DNA of 64,000 nucleotides from Chara braunii. Its lineage: Eukaryota > Streptophyta > Charophyceae > Charales > Characeae. The number at the start of each line of letters is the position of its first letter. The first letter of the stretch is position 1. The stretch spans positions 523,710 through 587,709 of the forward strand of contig BFEA01000072.1 in assembly GCA_003427395.1 (NCBI GenBank), written 5' to 3'. Shown here piece by piece: positions 10,840 to 21,486 of this stretch. The notes under the pieces are model-generated. The model ran no database searches. It had not been told where the DNA came from and worked only from the letters and a program-made list of their open reading frames with translations. Both the position numbers and the translations under genes were made by a program.

Positions 10840-11346
10840 CGCTCATCGTCCCCCCTCTATAGGTAGGTTGCTACTTTTGACTCCAACCTGTGCAGTGCTT
10901 GCTTGCTTAAGGGCCACAGCAGTGATTTGTACCATGTTGCTGCAAGCACTACATTATTTATTATCAGTGCCCTACCAAAGAGTGAGGTGGTCTTGTTCCG
11001 CCATTTGGCCAGTTTGGCCAGGGCCGGGGCGGTAATTCATTCGTCACTTGTCAGGGGACGGCCTATCGCCGTCATGGATACTCGTAGGACTCTAAGCGAG
11101 GCTTCCAAAGGGAGCCATGAGATACGGGGGGTTTCTGGTGGCCGGCTTCCTTGGTAGTGGATCCACCATCCTTGCGTTTTATTTCCCCAGTTGATTTTCA
11201 TGTCTGAGACTTGGGAAAATCTCTCCATCAGGCGTTGAATCTCTTCCATATTAGGCGTGGTAGCTTCTACCATGATTGTGAGATCATCTGCAAAAAGGGA
11301 GCAGATCGGAACCGCCTCTTCCGGTATATGGGTTATTTTTATTCTA
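10840..11346 (-). pseudogene. LINE-2 RT segment, inverted arm
   Basis: On the minus strand this encodes an RT piece with the catalytic motif FADDLTIMVE, followed by the region leading to GRPLTSDE. It matches the plus-strand LINE-2 segment at about 11857-12310 in reverse orientation. The plus-strand arm lacks about 40 bases that this arm keeps (near 11170-11220). The two arms are separated by about 510 bases of LINE sequence. Confidence 0.85.
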
Positions 11347-11352
11347 GAGATG

Positions 11353-14002
11353 TGAATGGGAGAAATTATGGGGCAAGGTATCTTATCACTGCTATACAAA
11401 AAAGGAGATAAGATGAATATTCGAAATTACAGACCCATCACCCTCCTCACAATGACATACAAAATGCTAGCTAAAGCACTGGCAAACAGAATGATCCCTG
11501 TGATCGAGGATATTATACATTCTGCCCGGACCGGATTTATGCGCAGCCGGAACATCCAGGAGAATATCCTACTGGTCCATGAGGTCCTGCACCTCGCCAG
11601 ACACACTCGGCAAAATGGAGCATTGGTCTTCATAGATTTTGAGAAAGAGTATGACCATGTTGACTGACTATTTTTGGACAAATGCCTACAAAAAATGAAC
11701 TTTGGACCGGTGTTCAGAAGGTGGGTGCGCATCTTGCATGTAAACGCCACGACAACGATCCAGATTAACGGGACCTTGGGGGATCCTATTGCCCCCTTCC
11801 TTTTCCTGGTTATCATGGAGGCCCTTGTGGCCAACTTACGGGCGAATAAAGACATCTCTATAATAAAAATAGCCCATATACCGGAAGAGGCGGTTTCGAT
11901 CTGCTCCCTTTTTGCAGATGATCTCACAATTATGGTAGAAACTACCACGCCTAATATGGAAGAGATGCAACGCCTGATGGAGAAATAAAACGCTAGGATG
12001 GTGGATCCACTACCAAGGAGGTCGGCTACCAGAACCCCCCCGTATCTCATGGCTCCCATTGGAAGCCCCGCTTAGAGTCCTAGGATGTCCATGACAGCGA
12101 TAGACCGTCCCCTGACAAGTGACGAATGGATTACCGCCCCAGCCCTGGCCAAACTGGCCAAATGGCGGAACAAGACCACCTCACTCTTCGGTAGGGCACT
12201 AATAATAAATAATGTAGAGCTTGCAGCAACATGGTACAAATCACTGTTGTGGCCCTTTAAGCACTGCAGAGGATGAAGTCAAAAGTAGCAGCCTACCTAT
12301 GGAGGGGGGACGATGAGCGGACAAATGTAATCAGCAGGGTCGCATGGGACTCCATCATTCAACTTAGAGTCGTTGGGGGCCTGGGGATCATAGATCCGGC
12401 TAGGCAAGTTCATGCTTTGCGGCTCCATTCGCTCAAAAAACTTGTTCTCACGATAAATAGCCCATGAAAAGTTATGGCGCTGGAACACCTGGCCAGATTG
12501 GCCCCGACAGCCCCCCTTGAAATACATCCGTTGACCTGGCTAGAGGACAGGTACTGGACCATACCTCGAAAATGGCAGATGGAGGGAGGTCAAGGGAAAG
12601 ATATTATGGGCCAGTTTTGGCCCTCCCTACTCAAGGTCTGGCGCAAACTCCCCCTCCCTGATAAGCAACCCCCCGAAAGATGGGAAAAAATATACCGCCA
12701 ACCCCTCTTTGGAAACCGCTGGCTGGTCGACAGGCACGGACAGATAAGGTGCAGCACGTCATCTCCCTGGAAAGGATGGGTAAAGAACGGGGTAACCCGG
12801 ATAGGGGACTTATGGAACCCCGTCTTGAGAAGATGGAGGACAGGGGAAGAATTGCGCAGCAGGTTAAAATACTATAATTTTACTGAGGTAAATCAAGAAG
12901 AACTATTCGATACTATTCCCTTAGCGTGGTTTACAACCCTCAGAAAAGGTCCGATTTTCAGGGAGGATGACTGGGTAGCCGGCAGAGGCGAGAGGGGACG
13001 CATAGGTATGATCCAGATGATTAACCCCAAGATGTATTAATTGAATGGTACACAGTCCGCAAGATAGGGACATTGCAGGGGAGCCATGACCCCCTCGAAT
13101 GGAGGGATAAAACTATTGTTTTTAGGGTCAGGGTGTTGGGAGAAGGAGAGGAGGCGGCCACCTTTCAGCCAGACACCGGCATCCAACACCTGGCTTTTCA
13201 CCCACTGGAGTGGAGGTGGGCACCAGCTACACGCAGAACCCCCCCCCCCCGTTACACCTACCTACATAAGCTCTCGGTCAAATCCACATATGGGTTGTTG
13301 AGGCCCAAACGTCTGTTAAGGGATGTAATAATGGATCGATGGGCCAAGCATCTTAAAGTAGACAGAAACTTGCTTACACAAATTCGGTGGTTTCAGGGAG
13401 GTAAGACCAAACCAGCTAAGATCTCCTCCATGTAGTGGCAGATTGCGCATCGTTGTTTACCCACCATGGACTGACTCATAGATCACACGAATCTGGAACA
13501 GAAAGGTCAGGCGGTACCCTGGTGTCCACGGTGCCTGAGTGCCTTCCCCGTTCAAAAAATAGCCGAAACTATAAAGCACATTTTTATGCAGTGCCCTATG
13601 GCGCAACTTACGTGGCGATGGTGGGATCGGATATGGAGAAAGATGATACCAAACCCGCCATGGCCATGGTCCTGGAGAGCCATTCTAGTGGGTGATTGGC
13701 CACAGGCACAGAGAGAATCACCCTTCGTGGAAAGTATCTATAATTTGGGACGAAGAGCAGTACTATGGGGACTTTGGTGCCAGCGCTGCCTAATGGCACT
13801 TGAGGGGGTGAGGGTGGAGGGAGCAGAAACGACTGACCAAATCCGACAACAAGTCCAAATGAAAATAATGAACAAGTGGCAGGAAGTGAAGATTAAGTTG
13901 AACCTGCTACAAATGACGAGGGACATAGAAAGAGTCATCACCTCCTTCTGCACCAACTGGTTAGGGGGGGCAGAAGGAGGATGGATAGCCAGAGTGGAAT
14001 GA
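11353..14002 (+). pseudogene. LINE-2 ORF2, 5'-truncated reverse transcriptase to zinc-finger tail
   Basis: An L1-like non-LTR retrotransposon fragment lacking ORF1 and the endonuclease. RT begins around LLYKKGD and NYRPITLL (about 11395-11450). Motif A is changed to DFEKEYDHVD and is followed by a stop near 11668. Motif C FADDL is intact near 11910. Later pieces in several frames (12085-12276, 12273-12467, 12474-13040, 13073-13435, 13586-14002) cover the thumb, the knuckle around CPRC and HIFMQC (about 13525-13595), and the conserved WRWWDRIW region. Numerous stops and frameshifts make it inactive. It belongs to the same family as LINE-3, sharing the PLTWLEDR and QPLFGNR regions. Confidence 0.88.
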
Positions 14003-14394
14003 AGTGGTAGAAAGCAAGAGCCCTAGCAACAGGAGAGGGTAGTAGTACGGGATTAACGACTGTTGTTTATGGACTGGACGATGATAGAACCCTCATTCCC
14101 GCTGTCGAGAGCATCGGCCCGACACTACTCAAGGGTAGCGCGAGACCCTCAGGCGAATGAAGGTATCAAGGCCCTCTCCTGAGAGTTGAGTTGTCCCCTT
14201 CTTGTATCTTGAGAGTCTGAAACCCCTATCTTTTGCCTTTCTCACTCTAAGTCTAGTCTGTTGGTTACGAGAGGAATGCGGCAGGCGGGATTGCAACCCG
14301 TAGGTCCGCACCAAGACTCTGTGGGGAGTCATCCCACCGATTGCGGGAGCTCTGCCCGAACCTAGGCGAGGTTCTGGAGGCAGGAAACCATCAG

Positions 14395-14501
14395 GTAATT
14401 CATCTCTATCTGTATAACCCACTACACCCATGTTTGCATATCCCCCTGTAGTCTGATTGGCGTATGCATGCGTGACTCTATGATTTTTGTTTTCTCTTCA
14501 G
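14395..14501 (+). other. Candidate spliceosomal intron in element A
   Basis: A segment starting GTAATT, ending in a pyrimidine-rich run TTTTCTCTTCAG, and followed by GACATAACCAGACTAAGTA. The related fragment at 52876-53400 has the same arrangement: GTAAAC at 52976, TTTTTTAATTCAG ending at 53091, then GATTTAATCCAGATTAAGTA. Flanking sequence is conserved between the copies while the inside is diverged, as for a real intron in a non-coding transcript. Confidence 0.45.
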
Positions 14502-14647
14502 GACATAACCAGACTAAGTAAGGGAACACATGCATAATGTCAAGTTTTAGCTTCTTTGTTTGACTGAAAGCAGATTGTGGGGTTGCATCTGGGGGAAGGG
14601 TGAGAGAAAGGCTGTATTGCATGAAGTTTGACTGGGTCAACCAAGGG

Positions 14648-15370
14648 CTGGGCCAGTTCCATAAGTTTGGGAAAGCCCAGTGCTATGTTTATTTTGAATT
14701 GTCTGGAGAACCAGACATGTTCCATAAGTTTGGGTGGTCTGGTTGCTCTGACTTGTGAGGGCTGACTGTGGTTGACTTTTCAGGGGCCAAGCATGTTCCA
14801 TAAGTTTGGGTGGCTTGATCGTCTTGTTTACTTTGGGTTTTTGTCAGTTTCTTTAGCTCCTGAACGAGGAGGCCTGAGCATGTTCCATAAGTTTGGGTGG
14901 CTCAACCTCTTTCTGCTTTAGTTTGGAGAGAAATGAACCAGGCTGAGGACCAAGACATGTTCCATAAGTTTGGGTGGTCTTGGTCCAACGCCTCGCACAT
15001 GCTGGAACCAGAAGGTTATAACTTGACTATACTCTATTATTATATTATCTATGAACAAGCTAGTCAGACAGGGTTCCATAAGTTTGGGTGGTCTGACTAT
15101 AGCATATCACCAACTGCAGAGNGTATTAATTAAGAATAAACTTGTGGTACGAAGGGGCAGACTGAGTCTTGAGTTGAAGATGATCGACTCAGTTATATGC
15201 TACCTCAAAAGATTAAGTGCAGACAATTATATAAATTTTGGATATTTAAACGGTTCAGAGCGACTAGGATGGCCTAGTCATATGCCCAAATAAGAGAAAA
15301 ATTGTTGTGCTCTGCGTTTGTGTATACTTCCTGACTGGGCTAGACATGTTCCATAAGTTTGGGTGGTCTA
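14648..15370 (+). repeat. Seven hairpins with conserved loop and covarying stems
   Basis: The core TTCCATAAGTTTGGG recurs seven times, usually as ATGTTCCATAAGTTTGGGTG. Each copy is flanked by arms that are complementary within the unit but differ between units: CTGGGC/GCCCAG (14648/14675), CCAGAC/GTCTGG (14711/14737), CAAGC/GCTTG (14788/14813), TGAGC/GCTCA (14875/14900), GGACCAAGAC/GTCTTGGTCC (14947/14977), TAGTCAGAC/GTCTGACTA (15061/15091), TAGAC/GTCTA (15341/15366). Compensatory change of this kind argues for selection on RNA or single-stranded DNA structure. Confidence 0.85.
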
Positions 15371-15689
15371 TCCTTATGCCCTATGTAAGCTGGGTATAAG
15401 GGAATAAATCATTGGAAGACTATGAACTATAGTTTGCTAAGTTGACTTGGGGATGGTGAGAGTACTTACCTTTATGGATTGACTTGCATGTGACTGAGTG
15501 ATGCCACTATTTAGTCCGAGTTTCAGTTGATAGGTAGTTGCTTTAGTTGCTCGCCACGTGCTAGAGCCATAAGAGTTAGTTTCAATTCCTGCATTTGCTG
15601 AGCTAAGTTTTTTTTTTTTACTTGGATCGATTTCTGCATTTTCTGGGATCTTTTGTTATACTTTGGTCTTGTATAAATCTTGGTAAGCC

Positions 15690-16215
15690 ACTTTTTCTAC
15701 GAGAAGCGCTGCCAAAATTTCTACAAAACCAATGAGTTAATTAAACTTTGTCTTTTTCAGGATCCAGTTCCTTTTGATTTTTTGACTAAGTAAAAATATG
15801 GAAAGCCTCTCGTTCTAAAGGAAGTGCTGCCAAAATTTTTGTTAGTTCAGAGAGTTAAACAAAATTGGACCTGGAAAAGTCAAAGTCATTTCAGATTTTG
15901 GACTTAGCTTTGTATAAATCTTAGAGTAACACTTTCTCTACGGGAAGCGCTGCCGAAATTTTTACAAATCTAAGAAATTAGCTAAGTTCGTCTTAACAAA
16001 ACTCAAATTTTATGTTTAAGTTCATATCTTACTTAGTACAAATCTAGAAAGTCTTCCTTTCTAAAGGAAGTGTTGCTCAAATTTTTGCTAAATCAGGGAG
16101 TAAGACAAATTTTGACTTTCTAGATTCCAAAAGTTTGATTTTTGGGTTAAGTACAAATTCTGTGATGACACTTTTCATACGGGAAGCACTGCCGAAATTT
16201 TCCTAACTTAGAGGA
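15690..16215 (+). repeat. Five-unit array with GAAGYGCTGCCGAAATTT core
   Basis: Units of about 118 bases, each holding the core (variants at about 15702, 15818, 15940, 16063 and 16180) preceded by TACAAATCT or TATAAATCTT. The cores alternate between GGGAAGCGCTGCCGAAA and AGGAAGTGCTGCCAAAA. The same core is amplified with other spacings in elements B (34068-34530) and C (56900-57230). Confidence 0.8.
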
Positions 16216-18249
16216 GTTAGATTATATTTCGACAGGTGGCGATTCCTGGTGATCCACCCTGAGTAAGGAGGATGATGCCAGAGGGTTGCCTTTTCCTTGA
16301 GCACGTGCGCAAAGATAGACTTAGGCTTGGTTATCAAGATGATTTTTGTAAGGACAAGGTATAAAGATTATCCGGTGTGCGCTTATTAGTCTGGACGTTG
16401 GCCTGTTTCGTATTACAGGTCCTTCTTTGAACGAGTCGATTCATGATTTTGGACTAGATTCAACCTTGATCCCACGAGGATCACCTTCTGTTACCACTGA
16501 TAACAGGTCGGTTGCCGATTCGTCGGTCTACGACTCAATTTCAACTCACCCTCAATACTCAACCTAAAAAGGTTTTAGCCCTGATGATTTTTATTGTTTT
16601 GTTAAGGTTTCACCTTGACTTTATTGAATGGTCATTTAACAAAGGTACTGAGTATTTGATTAAGGTTGGTTGGCTGGAGGTTGGGGCTTGCATGGCTGAA
16701 GCGAGGGGTATGAGTATAGAGAGTGGTTGGGGTTGACTCCGTGTAGCGCATGGACTTTTGTGGACTCTTTGATGTGATTGCAAGTATATTTTGTGGTTCG
16801 GATTTTGGATTTGACTGCCTGCGATCACACATATACATATGGTTGTGAGGAGCCCCACTGTGATTGTGAGAAGTGATCGTCACATACTTATTCCCATTAT
16901 ATGTACGTATAAACATAAGTGTATTTATGTTGGGAGTTTGCTTGCCCTAAGGGGCCCGCGTATTACAGATTAAATCTGGATTGGGGTTAAGAAAAAGAGA
17001 GGTAAACCCCTTATCTGATTGTATGCTTCTTAATAAATTCTTAGTCGGACGTTGGTCCTGGGCCGGGATTCAAGGTCCTTGTCCAGGACATCCCAAACCC
17101 TAGACTCTGCAGGGAAGGGATTTCCCCCCGCGCAGAGCCTATTTGCCCTGCCTATCGAGACTCTCAGGCCAAAGGCCGGAGGTCTCGCGACGGTCGTACG
17201 ACTATTCCTTCAGCCGTGCAATATCGTGAGAGATCAACCCATCACGATACTTCGAGTTTGACACTTGAGTGTCATAAGCGGTACTCAGATCCACGAGGGA
17301 CCGCTTGATTATGGGCATTACATAGTACGCCATCACTGCGACTGCTTGCGCACACTTCTATTGCGAGTCGATATGAGAGGACCCTGCATCTGCGCAGTTT
17401 TATACTAAGTCGTGCGCACAACGCCTATCTGAATTCCGCGCGAGAAAGTTATGGGATAGCTACCGAGGGACTAAGAGCGTTGTCGTATTGTTTGTTTTGT
17501 GTCGTTTCGAGTATGTGCGTATATGAGTGTGTTTTATTTTTATATTCTTTATAGTGGTGTGCGTGTGGCGTGTGGGATGCATCTTAGTCGACCGGCGAGG
17601 AGTCGTGCTTGGGACCTCAGCCCCCCAAGGTGTCGATTTGCGTGCGGGTCCGATAGAGGCGTACTACCGCGCGTACCCCCTATGCTACAACGAACGAGAA
17701 ACGCCCTCGGCTGGTCCACCTCTCCGATTGCAACGTATTGTGGGTTGGTAGCTCGGCAGGGATACGCCCACCGAAGGGAGGTGACAACTCTCGTAAGGTG
17801 GAGGTAAGTCGTGTCTCGCGTAGGCCCTATCCTGTCGTAGGGGCTCGCGAGAGGTATGGCTGGCGCACTCGGCCGGAGCGACTTGCATAAGCTCTATGTA
17901 TGTATCGCAACGAGGATTAGGATCCAACTCCTGCGTGATGCGGTCGGGAGGGTCCCACGCTACCTTTGAGTAGTGTCGGGCCGATGCGCTCGACACTGCT
18001 ATGTCCCCCGACGTACTTTCCCGATCCTTTTCCCCCTCACCCACTGACTCTTGTCGAGTCCCTTGTTTGACCCGACCCTGCCAAGATCTCATCCGTCTGG
18101 TCATCCTATCTGGTCCCCCTCCCCTTTTCCGATTTTGTGTTCAATCTCTGTTGCATCGTTGTTGCTTGGATCACGCAGTCTCACCTCAAGACGGCCCTGC
18201 CTCTGGGTGCCCCCCGAGGGAGAAAGGGTTGACCATATTTTGTGGAGGT

Positions 18250-18680
18250 GGAGTGGGGAATCAAAGTATTCTACAACAATCCAATTCTGAGGTAGTTAAC
18301 GCTGCTTCTGGAACACATTTTCTTCAAGCTTCCTGAGAAACAGGGAGGAACTAGGTTATTCAGCAGTGGATATCTGGCATCTAGTTTTGGATAAAGAGGG
18401 CTCCTCCCTGTTCTCAAAGAAACCTGCACAGTTAATCCTCTGGAATCCAGAGTAATCAATGATGGAAGGTTTCTCATTCTTTCTGTTCATGCTCATCAAT
18501 TTTGTATATGGGACGCTGGACCCGTTTTCCAGCAGGTGAAGCTCCCCACCAATAGATGGAGCCTCTCCCCGGGTGCTAGTGGTGTCCTCTCATACCAACA
18601 GTGCTAACACTCCAGGGGGTGTATTTAAAAAAAAAATAAAAAAAAAATAAAAATAAAAATAAAATTAAAAATGAAATGGC
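18250..18680 (+). mobile_element. Truncated LINE 3' tail with structured stem-loop region and A-rich end
   Basis: Matches the 3' UTR of LINE-3 (about 48750-49030), including CAGTGGATATCTGGC and GTAATCAATG. It carries the paired hairpins GCTGGA/TCCAGC and GCTCC/GGAGC at 18510-18562 and a third arm pair around GTGCTAGTGGTG. It ends in a long A-rich, T-interrupted tail from about 18625. This is a 5'-truncated LINE-2/3-family insertion consisting of 3' UTR only. Confidence 0.75.
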
Positions 18681-18837
18681 TCACCTATCAATGATTCTAA
18701 AATGACCCATTACAAAATTAGTGTGGCAGTATAGGACTTAGAGACTAGGTTGTAATTTGATTATCTGGCACCCTTATGGGTGAGAGGTCTATGAGTCGTA
18801 AAAGATTTTCGATACTACGGATACAAGAATTTGTGGT

Positions 18838-18873
18838 TGGGATGTTGGACCCGCTTTCCAACTGATACCACGC
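18838..18873 (+). repeat. Stem-loop motif copy with covarying arms
   Basis: GATGTTGGACCCGCTTTCCAAC: the arms TTGGA and TCCAA replace the usual CTGGA/TCCAG pair, so pairing is kept. It is one of about ten copies of the LINE tail hairpin in the window. The preceding phrase ATACAAGAATTTGTGGTTGG also precedes the copy at 21338. Confidence 0.7.
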
Positions 18874-19063
18874 TGGGTGTGGGGGCGCAACCAGGACGGT
18901 AGGCGTTTCACTGAAGCAGGCAGCTCGCTGCCCCTGCCCCTGCCCCTGCCCCCGGGCCTCCGTGAAACAGTTCATGGGGGGTGGAAGGGGTGAAAATTCA
19001 GTTTCACTTTGCACATTCGCTTTTTGCTTTGGAACGTAGAGCGAGACCCCTTTTTTTTTTGTT

Positions 19064-19514
19064 GGGAAAATTGCATCTGTACCCCACTTAAAAATGGGAA
19101 TACCGGCTATACCCAGTCCCAACGCCAACTTGCATAGTGGAAATTGTTTGCATGGCCAGGACAAAGGTGGACCCAGCTTGGTACTGCAAAATTGCAGTTA
19201 TAACCAACTATAGGAATGCACAGATAATGGACATACCCAGGCAAAATTATGGGCATACCCGGAACCTGAGGAGGAGCTGCCAAATTGTTCATATACCCTG
19301 CTACCGAATGGGTGAAATTATGCTCATACCCGACAGCCGTTGGGCCACTACTAGGTGGGCATGAGCACAATTTCGTGCTCCAAATCGCAGGGCCTGTGGG
19401 ATTAGGTACACCTATAATTTCGCACAGAGGAAATGCTGGGTACATGCAAGTTCGCGCTGGGACTGGGTATATCGGGTATCCCATCTTTAAGTGGGGTACA
19501 AATGCAGTTTTCCC
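19064..19514. mobile_element. MITE-like element with about 68-bp terminal inverted repeats
   Basis: The ends are inverted copies: left 19064 GGGAAAATTGCATCTG..., right ...CAAATGCAGTTTTCCC 19514. They extend about 68 bases through TACCCCACTTAAA and TATACCCAGTCCC. A TTTGTT direct repeat flanks it at 19058-19063 and 19515-19520. The length is 451 bases with no ORF of note. The interior is itself built of repeated ATACCCRG and CAAAATTATG words. It is a non-autonomous DNA transposon by structure; superfamily not assigned. Confidence 0.8.
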
Positions 19515-20086
19515 TTTGTTTTTTTTTATTGCACAAACCAAAGGAGAGGCCGGGAATCCTCAACAAACAACCCGGGAAGAAGCAAAGGTAGCGAGGCTCT
19601 TTTTTTTTTTGTTCGTCTTCTCCTCATCGGGGGACAACCATATATTTTTCTCTTACCTCACATATTTTTTAAATGGCGGTCTGCCATGTTATGGAACATA
19701 ACTCTCTTTCACCACCGAACTACCACTACTCCTAAGGCTATACAGGGAACCCCTGCAAGCATAGCTTTCTACCTCTCTTCGGTGAAGGGAGGTTAACCAA
19801 AGACTAAAAAAAAAAAAAAAAAAAAAAAAAGGAATCAGAAAAAAAGGCAACGGCGGGAGGGAGGTAGCTGTCAAATTCTTCGCCCTCACCCTTGATTACT
19901 ATACCTTTGCCCACATACACACCTATTATGTATCCAATCACACTCGTTTTCTTTGCTCTTGAGCACAGGTATTGATCAATATTATGTATGCCTGCTCTGC
20001 TTGGTCGGAATGTCCCCGCTTCCGGTTCGGAAATCTATAACGGGGAGTCGGGGCATAGTCACACTTCAACTTTCCTGGTTGTATAT

Positions 20087-20089
<3 letters not shown>

Positions 20090-20135
<46 letters not shown>
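20090..20135. repeat. CT microsatellite
   Basis: An uninterrupted (CT)n run of about 45 bases. Confidence 0.95.
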
Positions 20136-20137
<2 letters not shown>

Positions 20138-20393
20138 ATGTCTGTCTAACACACACATACATGCCTATTGCATGCACGTTGTTGTCATGCATAGGGATTG
20201 GAAAAGCCTCGCAGACGGTGTAAAAGTGCATCTTTTGAACAATTCATACTTTCATTGCATACTTGGAAATGAGGTCGGCGAACATCACAAACAACCCTGA
20301 ACCTGGGCTACCAGTCGTGCCGCTTGGGTACGCAAGGTTGGCACGGCCGCATGAGACCTGCGTGGAACGACCGGCCACGCAGGGTCAATGACG

Positions 20394-20397
<4 letters not shown>

Positions 20398-20440
<43 letters not shown>

Positions 20441-20590
20441 GGACATGCTCCAATCTATTCGTGGGGAGCAGCACGTGCTTGGAACCGGGTCCAGCGTCCC
20501 ATTTACAGATTCAAGCAAATTCAAGCTGTCTGCCTTGTGATTGGTGTTTGTTCGGAGCAGTTTGCCTCGTTAATCATGACATTTCTACCT
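20398..20590 (-). mobile_element. Minus-strand LINE tail with long poly(A)
   Basis: On the minus strand the structured motif (20500 down to 20440) begins GGGACGCTGGACCC, contains GCTCC...GGAGC, and closes with GTCCC complementary to its own GGGAC start. It is followed at once by about 42 A residues (T run at 20398-20439). This places the hairpin immediately next to the poly(A) and so at the extreme 3' end of the transposed RNA. Confidence 0.75.
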
Positions 20591-20603
20591 TCCTAAGCGG
20601 TTA

Positions 20604-20885
20604 ACAGGGAACCCCACTTTTCAGCCCCAGTCAACCCCAGCCCTAAAAAGTGCATTGGAGATCATTTTTTTTAGTTTTTTTTTTGCCCTCTTTTATTTTT
20701 GGTCAACGTCTGTGTGTGCAAAGTTCGGTGTTTGTTGGGGTCTTGGAGTTGACTGTTTTGGCTAGCCCTGAAAAATCCTGAAAATCCTGAAAATTGAAAA
20801 GATCTCCAATGCACTTTTCAGGGTTGAGGGAGTTAACTGGGGCTGAAAGTTTGGTTAACTGGGGCTGAAAGTTGGGGTTCCCTGT
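20604..20885. mobile_element. Stowaway-like MITE, 282 bp
   Basis: Inverted termini ACAGGGAACCCCA...TGGGGTTCCCTGT, with inverted similarity extending about 70 bases (CTTTTCAGCCCCAGT, GTGCATTGGAGATC). It is flanked by TA on both sides (20602-20603 and 20886-20887). No ORF is seen. The TA duplication and short length fit a Tc1/mariner-derived MITE. The right arm contains an extra copy of the GGTTAACTGGGGCTGAAAG phrase. Confidence 0.8.
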
Positions 20886-21065
20886 TATTCACCTCTCCTA
20901 AGGATGAGATTGTCTTTGGAGTGAGGAGTCAGGTAGAGGCGAGGTTGAGAGTTGAGCATGAATGCTGGGGCCCATACAGTTATAGATTCACATGGATTTT
21001 TGTACATTAAAATCATCTTCATCATCACTATGATCATCAGTAGCATCTGCAGCTTCAACTTATGA

Positions 21066-21486
21066 GGGATGCTGGGCTCGGTTTCTAGCACAGACCGATT
21101 TACCATAAAAAATAAAAGTATCATCAATACAGTTCATCATCGTCATCATCATCGACATCATCTAATGGTATTGGTGGCACAATTTGAGTAGCATCATTTG
21201 AGTTTCATGAGGGACACTGGGCCCGGTTTCCAGCATTTTCTGATCAACCAACTTATTGATGTATCTCAGAGGACTAGACCCGCTTTCCAGCAGAGGTTTG
21301 TGAGTCGTTAATGATTTGGATACAAGAATTTGTGGTTGGGATGTTGGACCCGTTTTCCAACAGGTGTAGCTCCCCACCAATAGATTTGGAGCCATCAAGC
21401 AGTGCAGACTCCAACCCACCAGGCGCTCTTACAGCCAGATGGATAGTTGTCTGTCATGGATGTTATGGGGGGAAAAAAAAAAAAAA
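21066..21486 (+). mobile_element. LINE tail with four stem-loop motif copies and poly(A)
   Basis: Copies of the LINE tail hairpin occur at 21066-21090, 21211-21235, 21270-21293 and 21338-21392. The last one uses the covaried TGTTGGA/TCCAACA arms and is followed by the GCTCC/GGAGC hairpin. The stretch ends in an A run at about 21473-21486. The series of motif copies looks like a tandem or nested 3' UTR. Confidence 0.65.

Larger units (their letters stand above)
14103..17995 (+). mobile_element. Element A: non-coding TG...CA element with 38-bp terminal inverted repeats
   Basis: The left end (14103-14140) and right end (17958-17995) are inverted repeats of 38 bases with about two mismatches, starting TGTCGAG and containing CATCGGCCCGACACTAC. 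The flanking 4-mers, CCGC (14099-14102) and CTGC (17996-17999), look like a target duplication with one change. No protein is recognisable inside. The interior holds a GT-AG intron-like segment, an array of seven hairpins with a shared loop, and a five-unit motif array. The last 450 bases (GTCGACCGGC, GGTAGGGATACGCC, GGCCGATGCGCTCGACA) match the right ends of elements B and C, so the three are one family. Orientation is assigned from that match. Whether it moved as an LTR-type or DNA element is not settled. Confidence 0.75.

Noticed and set aside
14270-14330. Second tRNA-like segment near the left end of element A (minus strand, GGGTTGCAATCCC)
   Set aside because: A T-arm-like palindrome is visible, but no acceptor stem or A box. 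The segment is absent from the related copy at 52.9 kb.
14103-17995. Ordinary cut-and-paste DNA transposon because of its inverted ends
   Set aside because: No transposase. The right end and 4-bp duplication are shared with elements B and C, which lack inverted ends. I therefore keep it in that family and leave the mechanism open.
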